From Trifolium pratense (taxonomy: Eukaryota; Streptophyta; Magnoliopsida; Fabales; Fabaceae): a stretch of DNA of 64,000 nt. The stretch is taken from NCBI RefSeq assembly GCF_020283565.1, contig NC_060062.1, positions 52,412,439-52,476,438 on the forward strand. Reading direction: 5' to 3'. Numbering within the stretch: position 1 is the first letter of the stretch; the number at the start of each line of letters is the position of its first letter. The position numbers were made by a program, and so were the translations under genes. Positions 33,864 to 44,708 of this stretch are shown here, in pieces. The notes under the pieces are model-generated. The model was given only the letters and a program-made list of their open reading frames with translations, searched no databases and had not been told where the DNA came from.

Positions 33864-35900
33864 TGTAACACCCCGAACTAACTACCCTTAAGAACGTGAT
33901 CTTAAAAACTTTTTAAAGATAAGTAGCCGGAGCGCTACGGAAAAACATTTTCAAAACGATCGTGCACATGACACGAAACGTCGCAGCGGAAAACATTAAA
34001 TAAAGGATTTTCAAAGCAATGAACAAAATAGTTCAAAAGATAATTCATCTACATAAAACATAAGTTAAGATGTTCGCATCGATATACGACGGAATACAAA
34101 CGATCCCCGACTCGATGTTACAAAATACCAGAGCACTAATATACATCACAACCCAACTAAACTTAACAAAACTATACAAAGGTAGCCTACACTAGCTCCT
34201 CACCAAAACGTGCTCCACACCAAAACGATCTGCAGCTAAAGCTCGTCGAAACCTCGACCTGAATACCTGAACCCCCAAAGGTCCAGCACATAACAATTAG
34301 GTAGAGAGTTAGTAAACATAATCACATACATACGAATATAGAAACGCACCTATATTCAACCTATCACGTATTACTAACTCACACACATGCCTCAATAAGT
34401 AATACACCAGATAACACAAACTCACAAATACAGAACCAGATAGTTTCACGTCGTTTCGGACAACACAAAGAACTCACATAACACATAACACATAATTGCA
34501 CATTTACTCAAATGCGACTAATGCCAAACATTCAATGTCATGCCAACCTAGACACGACTAATGCATGTGGTACCATCTTCTTTATCAAGGAACTTACCAT
34601 TGATATTCTTCTTTATTGGACAAGTCCAATATCCTTCTTTATCAGACAAGTCTGATATCCCTAAATAATGCATGAATTTATGAATGTCATGCATTTACCA
34701 AACATATGATAATCACGTAGCACGAAGCTACTGCTCACTACATGGATAACATAATCCATTAAACTTCTTTATCAGACAAACTGATATTCTTCTTTATCGG
34801 ACAACCCGATATACAAAAATACATATACTTCTTTGACATTTTATATAAATGCCATCACACAACAAATTATTAAACATATAATAATTCAAAACCAAATACA
34901 TGGATATACACACTTTGCACTACAACTAATTGCATACGCGTGCGAATCATATAACGATTAACAGTAAGCATTAACAGCATCAACAAAAAATTGCTGTCAC
35001 AGAGGCCTTCGCTGAGCGAAGGCTCAGCGAGACATGGCGAACCTCACCAGGAAGTCACCTGCTCATGGCGAGCATTGACGAACTTCAGCGAACATGTTCG
35101 CTACAGCGAACTCCCGGTCGCTTAGCGAACTACACCAGAAAAATATCTGTTCTTGAGTTTCAATAAGGCGGTTTAACATTGAATCCAACCAAAAATTCAT
35201 TCAAACATGTTATAAATTCTCTTAAACAACAATTCCAAGCATATATGATATCAAGGAACATTAATCATCCCTTCCAAACATCCAAATACATCAAACAATC
35301 AAAATCATGTCAATTTCTTGCAAAATAAGCAAAGTTGCATAAACATGCAAAACCATCATCAAACATATACATATTCCCTCCTAGTTGTTCATTAAGCATA
35401 CTAAGATGAAAAGAACATGTTTATGATAAAGAAATTTCACCCAAACCCCAAAGAAATTGGGTGAGAGAGTTTGGGAATGGAGACTAGACACCTCCTCTCT
35501 CTTGGATCACCCAAGCTTATGCTTAACCACTCTCACCTTAGATTGAATGATGATTCTTGGCCTCTAAATCTCTTCTCCTTGCTCGTGTTCTTCTAGCCAA
35601 AACTCTAGCTTAGCTTGTTCTTGCTCTTGCTCACTCAAAACTCAAAGAAATGAAATGAGATACTATTCATTGGTTTGACTTGCTACTTATACTACTCTCT
35701 ATTGGTCTTGAACCAAGTCCAATGGCTTAGGCCCATTAAGCTCTATCACACGCCTCAAGCCCACTAATATGGCAAAGGTTTCGCTCACAAACTTATGTTC
35801 GCGATAAATAATTATACGTCGCGTAAATAAATATTTAACACTAACCCAAAATATATGCAAATATATAAAATATCGATTTACTAAAAATCGGGTTGTTACA
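33864..35900 (-). mobile_element. Nested solo LTR, 2037 bp, TGTAACA ends
   Basis: Starts TGTAACACCCCGAAC and ends CGGGTTGTTACA, flanked by CTTAG (33859-33863, 35901-35905); copy 2 has one uninterrupted CTTAG. Long LTRs beginning TGTAACA are common in plant Gypsy chromoviruses, so that origin is inferred. Holds five hairpin repeats (34577-34814) and a GC-rich TTCGCTGAGCGAA island (about 35005-35130). No coding. Confidence 0.87.
34577..34814. repeat. Five dispersed hairpin repeats
   Basis: CTTCTTTAT is followed each time by an inverted repeat, with different stems: TATCAAGG/CC(A)TTGATA (34577), TATTGGAC/GTCCAATA (34608), TATCAGAC/GTCTGATA (34634), TATCAG/CTGATA (34764), TATCGG/CCGATA (34789). 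Confidence 0.85.
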
Positions 35901-36889
35901 CTTAGCTACTATTAAGCATATTGAACAATAAAGAAAACATGCATAAAAATAACCTCGATTCCTTGCAGAGGAAGTTTCGTCTCCCGATGGTGGGGGAGAG
36001 TCTCCTTCCCTTGAGTCCTTAGCCCTCCTTTGCTCCTCCTCCTTTGCTCCTTAGAGGCTTATAGCTCTCTAAACTTCTGAATGAATAATAGTGGATGAAG
36101 GAGGCTCTATTTAAAGTTTTTCAGTTGGGTGTGGGCTTTTTCTGTGCATCCATCGCACCCATCGTGGCCACGATGGAGTGTATTTTCGCCTCATCGTGGC
36201 TACGATGGATCCTATCGTGGTGCGATGGAAGATCTTCTCAGGATTTTCTGCGTATTTTTCAAGTCATCATCGTGCCTCAATGACAAGCCATCGTACCACG
36301 ATAGAAAAGATTTTCTGCAGATTTTCTTCAATTAAATCGCCTTCTCATCGCGCCACGCTGAGACTCATCGTGGGTACGATGGTTGCGCTACCTTATTACA
36401 TTTTTGCCTTTTTTTGCTGCTTTTTCCACTTTTCTTGCTTCTAGGTCTTGTAACTTCACTTTTCTTGCTTCTAGGTCTTGTAACTTCACTTTTCCCGGTA
36501 TTTGCTTGCTTTTAGGCTTCAATTACTATTAAAACTACTCTAATTTACTACTAAAAACATCATATAATTGGCTATCATCACTGATTCTCTTGCTAGAGTG
36601 GCCCCATTGTTAGCTAGTTTTTCATATTTTTATCGATATTCCAACATGTATTCAATCTATTATTATTAATGAAATACATTAATTTTTTACTGTAAAAAAA
36701 AGTACATATAGTACTATACCTACAATTCGATAATAAGTACAAGGACTACTAAACCCAAAAATAAAAGGAAGGCTGAAAAACAAACAACCACATTTATAAA
36801 ATGGTGGCTCTATCTTACTAGAACGCAACCTATCGGGTAAGTACATCATTCCTAGTAGCTACAAGATTAAACCTTTTTTTTTCCTAGTA

Positions 36890-37290
36890 CCCACTTCCAT
36901 GAAGTCCTTTTAATCCCATAAAAAATATCTTCTTGTACCGGCACTTTAGAAGAAAACACATAATTGTTCCTTGCTTTCCAAAATGAGCCACACCACTGCA
37001 AGCCAAATACTTAGAAGTCCCTTCCTTTCCTTTCCGGTTACCATTTGAAAAGCAAGAAGAATACAAACATAGCGAAAAGATCTCCAAGGACGCTGGTGTT
37101 AGCCCGAACCACTCATACCCCACAACTCATGCACAAAAGGGCAATGAAGTTCCAAATAAATGGCCTTCGGACTCCAATTCCAAGGGGTACCACTTACAAT
37201 TTTGTTGAAAAACCATCATCAATAAATCCTCTCTTTCCAATGTTTCCACTTGTTGGCAACCGACCCAATAAAAGTTGTCATGTGAATTAT
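36890..37290 (-). pseudogene. LINE ORF2 zf-RVT remnant, minus strand
   Basis: Fuller version of 28270-28600. On the minus strand: WNWSPKAIYLELHCPFVHEL then WGMSGSG, and later FWKARNNYVFSSKVPVQED and GIKRTSWKWV in a shifted frame. This is the reverse-transcriptase zinc-binding region of a plant LINE with frameshifts. Confidence 0.75.
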
Positions 37291-37684
37291 AATGACTAGC
37301 ATTTTCACAATTTGCCTAATGTTGATATCTTATGCAGACTCAAAGAGGTTGGAGGGAATAGCGAACATGATTAGAATCTATAGATTGAGTTAACCGTGAA
37401 CATACCTCCAATTGAGTTATGACACTTCCGTCGTCATTATCTGTCGTCAAATGGACTTGGTTTAGCACCCCGGCTAAGTTTTAAACAAGCTCCCCTTCCC
37501 ACACAAAAATAGGTTTGAAAAAGTGTTTATAGACATTACTTCCTTGTTTTCCATGATATTGGTGTTTGAGATTGTTCATATTGCAGGACAAACAAAGGAA
37601 CATAGACTTGTATCCGAGCTAGAAGTCAATGCACCAATACCAGATATATTCATGAAAATTTCTACCATAATCTTAAATATTTAC

Positions 37685-38187
37685 CACCTATGTACATGGA
37701 AAGTTTCCCATAAATGGAGTTCAAAAAAATCCAATGACTGATCAACATGCATCACCTATTGCACCTGTGGCACATGAAAAGATTTCAACAAATGGAGTTC
37801 AGAAAAATCTAATGACCGAGGAACAAGCTTCACCATCAAAAGGTGAGAATTTATCTCCATCTTTTATGTATTCCCTATACATTCAAACAAAGCATACATA
37901 CACAGAAACAAATGAGTACCTCAAATTCAGCCTCGCAGTTATCCATTTTGAGGTACTCATTTGTTTCGGTGTATGTATGTTTTGTTTGAATGTATAGGAA
38001 TTGCAGAAAATATGGAGAGAAATTCTTACTTTTTGATGGTGAAGCCTATTCATCAGTCATTGGATTTTTCTGAACTCCATTTCTTGAAATCTTTTCATGT
38101 GCCACAGGTACAATAGTTGATGCATGTTGATCAGTCACTGGATTTTTTTGAACTCCATTTCTGGGAAACTTTCCATGTACATAGGTG
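37685..38187. ncRNA. Long foldback, copy 3
   Basis: Same structure and arm lengths as 28991-29493, with only a few base differences. The short-loop form is shared by copies 2 and 3, whereas copy 1 has a longer inner stem and loop. Confidence 0.45.
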
Positions 38188-38971
38188 CTATGCAAGGATT
38201 TGGTTCCATAACAAGGAAGGGAGCCTTTGGAATAATACCTGAAATAATTGCATGGACTTAGAAATTGAATTGGACTCAGAACAAAATTATATGTAGGCTA
38301 CTTAACTATGATAAACAAATAAAAGTTTTTTTTTGACAAACAAACAAACAAATAAAAGTTTATTGTCAGCATTATCAAAGATAAGATACTCTTAAGCATC
38401 ATGAAGACTTCTTTTTTGAATTTCAAGGATGAGCAAAAGACATGTTGACAAGGTCCTAGTAGGATCATAAGATATTATATATCTTTAAGGGAAGTCCTTT
38501 ATAGTAATTGTAGATATTATTGATTATTGATTCATTCCCTTTAATCTTTGTTATCAAACTACAGTTTCAATAGATATTCCTAGGACGTCCATTAAGGTTT
38601 AGAAATTTAGACACCTACGGCCATTGCATATACATAAATTTGTACAATTATCTGTAAGTTTATATCTGATAGTGGATAAGCGAGTGAGTTGAATTTATAA
38701 TATTTGGTCAACTTTGCGATTGAACTAGCCAATGAATATGAAATACATAAACATATATTTTTTAAATGAGATATCAAGAGTAAAATTGAAAAAAATATAT
38801 AAGATATAAGTTCATATGCCGTTTGAAATAGCTTATAAAAAATAGATCGTAATCCTCAAAATAAAAGCAATTAAATCAACAAAACTAATGATAAATATGA
38901 AAAGAGAATATATATTATTTTCATATATAATTATTAAATTGAAATAAGAATATGTTTTTTTGTATGCTTAC
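38188..38971. other. AT-rich stretch between foldback and first exon, copy 3
   Basis: Collinear with 29494-30522, with a deletion of about 190 bp near 38842 (joining 'cttataaaaaatag' to 'atcgtaatcc'). No gene. Confidence 0.55.
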
Positions 38972-39125
38972 CCTCTTGCTCACATCTAATCAAAGAAATT
39001 ACGGTTGTTGAAGATGTATTCTGATATGTCATAGAAAGAGTAAAGATATAAAATAACGGTAATTGTTTCCGTTTGACAAAGACCGGAGCAATAGTCCCTA
39101 AACCTGGTTTTGCTTCCTCCCTCAT
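38972..39125 (-). CDS. Putative first exon of unrecognised gene family, copy e
   Basis: Near identical to copies c and d (MREEAKPGLGTIAPVFVKRK, ending IRCEQEG at the GTAAGCAT donor). TATA-like sequence upstream is conserved. Confidence 0.4.
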
Positions 39126-39455
39126 GGATCTAGAGAGTCGGGGGAGGGGAAGAAAGATGAATAGTTAGGGGATGCGGCGCTACTCGTATTATCAAACAGA
39201 TCTAGCAACATATTTATAATGAGTAAAAGCTATTGGTATTAGGGTTAAGATTCCACTTTTTTATCGTAAAATAAATAAATAAATAAAATTATAGTTGATA
39301 AAGTTATATTTAATTGATTTCTCCAAAATAAAATTATTTTTATTTTTTAAGAACTAACTGCATAATATTTTTGACAAAAAAACTAAATGCTTAATAGCAT
39401 AAAAGGAAATAGTACTATTAATTAAATGGGCATCCCAACCATGTTACCTCCCTAG

Positions 39456-40030
39456 TAGGGTTGGGAACAGGCCAGGCCAGGCCTTGATAGGTCTGAGCCT
39501 GGCCTACGATTTTTCTTCAGGCCTGAGCCTGGCCTACGGTCTATCAAATGTTATTTATTTTGGGCTGGTCTGAGCCTTTTTAAAGTCTGACCTGGCCTTG
39601 TAGCCTATTTAAAAGTCTGTGTTACATAAATGTCTCTATATAGTCTTTTTAAATAGGCTAAACAGGCCTTAAAAGCCTATTTCACATTTAAATTTTTATA
39701 ATTTCTTCAACATTAAGAAAAAGCTAATAAAATGATTAGCACAATACTTAAAAGTTAATAAAATAACAAATATGATTAAATGATAATATAATTTTTCTTT
39801 GGAAAAAAATATAAATAATAATATTATATAAATAATAATAATTAAATATAAACAGTCCGGCCTATTAGGCTTTCTAGGCTTTTTTAGAAGCATGAGCCTG
39901 GCCTATTTATGTAAACAGTCTTTTTTCAAAGCCTAAGTCTGCCATTTTTAATAAACAGGCCAGGTCAGGTCAGGCTTACACAGACCAGGCCGAAGGCGCC
40001 TGTAGGTTGTCTGGCCTATTCTCAACCCTA
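39456..40030. mobile_element. hAT MITE rich in GGCCTG motifs, unit copy 3
   Basis: Same element and CTCCCTAG duplication (39448-39455, 40031-40038) as in the other two units. Confidence 0.88.
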
Positions 40031-40437
40031 CTCCCTAGTGGGCCTTAATCATATGCTAAGTGCACATATATATATTAATTAAAAAGAAGAAAAAAAAAAT
40101 ATATACAAAGGGAACATAACCTTGCCCAAAATAAGAAATAAACATAAAATAAAATTGGCTTAAATATAGAGACCATTTATAAGAAATTTAAAAATTTAAA
40201 AGAAACATTTGTTGGGTGTTGATATTTTTCTTTGGTAAACCACAGGTATTCTCAGCATACAACGTACTGCAGAGATTAATTTCTTCGAGATAACCCAAAT
40301 TCATTTGAGGGATTGACCTCTCCACACAAGTGTTTTTCCATATTCATCGATCAGGGGTCAAACTACGAACTTAATAGTTAAATGGCCCAGATATATCCAC
40401 CTATGTCACACTATATTGTTGAATGTTGATACTTAAT

Positions 40438-41758
40438 TGATTGACTCTTTGCAAGTGTACAAACGTTGTCAATTTAGTAATAAAAAGATATCGATCCACA
40501 GGTGATTGTGTCTATAAACATAGTAAACTTAAAACACATGTTTGGGGGTTTGTTTGAGTAATTGGTTTGGTAAGAAAACAGTTTGAGTAATTGGTGATAA
40601 AAGAGTGAGGTTGGATCGTTGAAACTCCCTAAACTATAGCAATCGCATGCAATCAATCAGATCGTAATGAACTACTCAAGCGTCACAACTATATCAACAA
40701 TATGGTGAATCTCAATCTCTTGATAAATCCACCCTATCCTTTACTGATACTTCTCCAATATCTTGGATGGAAGCTACCGGTAACGGAGTAATTAAAAGTA
40801 CGTTGATCGCATGTTACACTCTATGTTTCAATCTCTCGACCGGAAGCACTCAAGTGCTCAATGAATTCATGTCGGATTTTAACTCATATTCTCATACATA
40901 ATCAAAATCTAAAATCATTGCAAAGTTGATCAAAAATTGTAAAGCATTAAGTACTGACATTCATTGAATAACACTTATACAAGAGAGATTCATTACAAAT
41001 ATGAGAAATTACATGGGATTACATCAGTTTAGTTCATATTCTAGATCCAACCTCTATGAGGGTTTAGTTCCTCATGGTGACAAGCAAAGATCCAAGCTCC
41101 AACTTCACAAGATTTGCTCCCATGCTGTTGAACTCCTTGAATCTAGCCACTGGAACGCAGGATCTCACTCCAGTTGATGCACAAAACTCTAAAAATCAAG
41201 TATGAACTCCAAAGTTTCGAACCCATTTCCAGAAAATGAAGTTTCCTTTTATACAGATCACAACCACGCCGCGCGTCAGATCTACCACGCCGCGCATGGT
41301 TGCTCAAAATAACACTACGCCGCGCGTAATTGGACATCATGTCGCGCGTGATGTAGTCAAAGGAGAAACTGATCTTCAATCCAGGTATTACACCGCGCGT
41401 GGATGTATAACGCCGCGGGCGTAGTTCACATTTCTCCTTCATGCCGCGCGTGACTAAGTCAGTGGCAAATCTTCACTTCTGGCAGGGTATTACGCCGCGC
41501 GTGATAGACATCACGCCGCGCGTAATTGAAGCAGGGGAAATTCTTCTTCTTGCTCAGGCCACTATGCTGCGCGTGATAATCCCACGCCCTCAGCATAGTA
41601 CAAAATCATATTTTTCTGCATAATTTCCTGCTTTTCTTGTAATCCAAGTAATCTCAATTCTGAGTTGATTTCTCTTGTTTATTCATACAAAACTACTTAA
41701 AAAGAGTCTAATGTTCCTCAAATAGGCATGGACTCAAGAAGGTGACGAGAAGTCATCA
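40438..41758 (-). mobile_element. Solo LTR, 1321 bp, private to unit copy 3
   Basis: TGATTGACTC...AAGTCATCA with target duplications TTAAT (40433-40437, 41759-41763); unit copies 1 and 2 are uninterrupted here. Minus-strand start TGATGACTTCTCG. Contains about ten copies of an ACGCCGCGCGT motif at 41265-41590. No coding: the small ORFs there are readings of the repeat. Confidence 0.87.
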
Positions 41759-42478
41759 TTAATTAATGGCAAATTCACTTAAAAATAATTAAATATATAA
41801 AAGTAATTAACATGAATTGTATGTAATTGGATGTTGGATATCATACCTAATAATAAGGATGTGGATCGGGTCCATTCAAGACCTATTGTAGTCAAAGGGA
41901 TCACAATTGTTTGATCTTGATCGAGCATTCAAGATTTTAAAGTCAAAATATTTATGTTTAAGAAAACCGAAAATATATTAAAAGCTGAGCCACCTAACAT
42001 TGATCGACTGGTTGAGAGCTGCTAATAACATTTATAATTATAAGAGTTGTATTTAATACACGACAATTGAGTATGACAATTATGAACCTTTTATAAATTT
42101 AACTTAAAACAAATACAAATTTATGAATTAAGAATCAAACAAAACAGTCAGTACATTCTAGGAATGTTCCTGTTAGTAGTAAGTATAAGGAAAAATGCGA
42201 TATGTTTGTAAAATGATTTCACAAATAAAAGTATAAGAAAAGAGAGAATCAACACACAAAGACTTATTTGAGTTCACCCTTAAAATCAGGCTATATCAAA
42301 AAATTTAGTGAGTTTTTTCACTAAAATCTTTGATATACAACCAATCTCAATAAAATATTTCTTCTTCTATGATCTTAATTTATATCAATACAATCTTGTA
42401 TTATCAAGCCTCGGCAGCAGGCTAATCACTTCAGTCACACCTGACTTTTCAAGGCACACTCAATCAATCGTTACAGAA

Positions 42479-42608
42479 TGGAGGTGAGTTAAGTCTCACA
42501 TTGTTTGAAAAAATGGAGGTTGAACACTTCTATTTAGAAGTTATATGGGTGCACAAACACCTAATGCCAAATGTGAATAATCTCCCAGGCTCCCCTTGTG
42601 ACGCAACA
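42479..42608 (+). repeat. TRIM-LTR-like remnant, opposite orientation
   Basis: 'gtctcacattg', 'tggaggttgaacactt' and 'gacgcaaca' match the complement of the TRIM LTR at 20779-21571, without its first bases. It marks the right border of the amplified region. Confidence 0.6.
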
Positions 42609-42812
42609 TAAATTGATGGTTTGACAAAAAATTCCACCGACTTCTTGTAACATATATATGTTATGAGTTATGACAAGTGTGAGTTGAGTTAATCCGTAGA
42701 TTTTATAAGGCACCCAGTTAGCGTCATGGCTAAATAGCTTAAATTCATAAATAGAGGGTATATTTATTTTAGCCTCATAAAATAGTAGACAATAATCGTT
42801 CTTACAACAACA

Positions 42813-43421
42813 ATGTTATCAATCTCAAGATTAAGGTATGCATTTCTCTCTGTTAGTTCTTCCATTCCCAATAGACAATCTCGTCAACCTCTTCCTTCTT
42901 TCATTGACAATCTTGACGATGCTGTTTCCTCATTCAATCGAATCCTTTATACAAACTCTACCAAATCCATCATCGAATTTAACAAAATCTTATCTTCTCT
43001 TGTTAAGATCAACCATTACCCTACAGCTAGTTCCTTTTCTCAACAAATGGAACCAACTGGAATTCAACCATGTATTGTTACTTTAAGCATCTTGATGAAT
43101 TGTTTCTGCCATATTGGTAAACTCAACTTTGCATTTTCAATATTAGCCAAGTTTCTCAAATTAGGTTATAAGCCGGATATTGTAATCTTGACTACACTTT
43201 TGAAAGGACTGTGTCTTAATGGTAAGGTTAACCTTTGCTTTCATGATGATGTTATAGTGAAAGGTTTTCGTTTTGATCATGTTAGTTACGCGACTTTGAT
43301 TAATGGGTTATGTAAAATCGGACGAACAAGAGCTTCCGTGCTAGTTCTTAGAAAGATTGAATTAATGGTTAGGGTTAAGCCTGACGTGGTAATGTACAAC
43401 ACAATTATTGATAGTCTGTGT
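42813..43421 (+). pseudogene. PPR protein gene (RFL-like), 5' part
   Basis: From ATG at 42813 the frame is open for 203 codons: an N-terminal stretch rich in Arg/Ser that fits a mitochondrial presequence (MLSISRLRYAFLSVSSS), then about four PPR repeats (for example FNKILSSLVKINHYPTASS, PCIVTLSILMNCFCHIGKLN, PDIVILTTLLKGLCLNGKV). PPR proteins of this P class bind organellar RNA. Small internal losses are visible against the family pattern (VNLCFHDD lacks an 'EAL'). At 43421 a hAT MITE interrupts it; reading on into the MITE gives only 20 foreign codons and a stop. Confidence 0.85.
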
Positions 43422-44107
43422 CAAGGTTTTAAATTGCGGACCGCATCACCTGATGCGGCCGCAATATTGCGGATGCGGTAGGCACTGCAACCGCATCGGA
43501 CCGCAATTGCGGTGTGAACTCAAATCACACGTGATGCCGCAACGCAACCGCAACGCAACAGCATTTCACCGCAACACAACGGAGTTTTGACCGCAACGAC
43601 CGCAACGGACCGCAACGGTTCTATCCAATATTCCTTTTCGTAAAAATTCAGAGAATCTCACCTTTATTTTTTCCGTTATGTCCTTTCATTTTAGAGTTTC
43701 TATCTTCTTATGTCTCAATGAGTTGTCGAGGAGATGACTAGATGAGTTGTTGTATGAGTTCAATTAGTTGTTTCACCGAATACAAAATTCATCAATTTCA
43801 GCTTCCTTTGATCCTTTCCTCTTTGCATCACTGTGCTCTCTGCTGCTCTATGCCAAGGTATGTATTATGTAACTCTTCCCTTCCCTTCACTCATATTGTG
43901 TTTGGCTATGTGAAGATGAAAATTATGGATCTGAGGATATATTTTACTTTTAATAAAAGAATTGGGTGATGAAATTGTATTTGTGCGGATAAAAAATTAT
44001 TTCACGCCTCAACGGCCGCAATTGCATCGCAGTGTCCGCGTTAGCCGCAATTGCAACACCTGCAACCGCAACCGCATCCACGACCGCAACCGCAATTTAA
44101 AACCTTG
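43422..44107. mobile_element. hAT MITE inside PPR gene
   Basis: 18-bp perfect inverted ends CAAGGTTTTAAATTGCGG and CCGCAATTTAAAACCTTG, flanked by the 8-bp duplication GTCTGTGT (43414-43421, 44108-44115). 686 bp with subterminal CCGCAACGCAAC-type repeats and an AT-rich interior, no transposase. Confidence 0.95.
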
Positions 44108-44115
44108 GTCTGTGT

Positions 44116-44454
44116 AAAGATAAGCTCCTTACGGATGCTTATGTTTATATTCTGAAATGGTTAAGAAGAAAATTTCTTCTGATGTGTTCACTTAAGGATG
44201 CACAAAAGGTTTATGATGATCTTCTGATTAAGGACTATCATTTAGCTGTTAGAATGTATACTGTGATGGTCAATGGACTTTGTAAAGAGGGATTTTTTGA
44301 TGAAGCATTGTCCTTATTCTCAAAAATGGAAGACAACGGTTGCACACCTGATGGTGCAACTTATGAAATTATTATCCGTGCTTTGTTTAAAAATGACAAG
44401 CATGATAAGGCGGTAAAACTTGTTCGTGAAATGATTGCTAGAGGCTTACTATAA
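44116..44454 (+). pseudogene. PPR protein gene, 3' part
   Basis: Without the MITE and one target copy, the frame continues exactly (codons KDKLLTDAY follow ..DSLC). It has CSLKDAQKVYDDLLIKDYHL, YTVMVNGLCKEGFFDEALSL, CTPDGATYEIIIRALFK and ends ARGLL, then TAA at 44452-44454. The joined gene would have about 315 codons, short for RFL-type PPRs (usually 500-600). The abrupt step YILKWLRRKFLLMCSLKDA suggests that several central repeats were already lost. Confidence 0.85.
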
Positions 44455-44703
44455 GAGTAAAACTAGGTTGATGACATTGTTACGGCCAATGAAAAAGGAA
44501 ATTGGACTCTGCAGCAGCAAGCTAACTACCACTTTAGTTTAGTAAAAGTCAGGTGTTGTAAGGTTCATATTGATGTTGTAACAACAATAGTGGATGATTT
44601 TTTTTTTCTTCCTTTGACATCGTGTAGCTCGAGTTTGTTCTGTAGACATCTTTTAGCATTATATTAGTCTTTTAATAGTCAGTCTACTTTCTCAGTCTCT
44701 AAT
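44455..44703. other. Spacer after PPR gene
   Basis: AT-rich, presumably 3' flank of the PPR pseudogene. Ends at the target duplication of the next element. Confidence 0.6.
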
Positions 44704-44708
44704 ACTAA

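Larger units (their letters stand above)
33077..36580 (-). mobile_element. Solo LTR of unit copy 3, with nested LTR
   Basis: Same solo LTR as 26592-28056 with the same CTGAT duplications (33072-33076, 36581-36585), enlarged by the insertion at 33864-35900. A short deletion occurs near 33151 (a 'ttcgtatccacagggatcg' stretch is missing), and a 30-bp 'cttgcttctaggtcttgtaa' segment is doubled near 36430-36480. Confidence 0.85.
21523..42478. repeat. Three-copy tandem amplification, unit about 6.5 kb before later insertions
   Basis: Copies: 1 (partial) 21523-26220, 2 26221-32703, 3 32704-42478. Each full unit runs: 50 bp of TRIM LTR, RNase H remnant with a nested solo LTR, LINE remnant, long foldback, first-exon block, hAT MITE, AT-rich tail ending 'caatcaatcgttacagaatg'. 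Copies 2 and 3 are near identical outside their private insertions (33864-35900 and 40438-41758 in copy 3). Copy 1 lacks the stretch matching 26580-29025 and has a private hAT MITE at 24907-25405. Confidence 0.88.
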
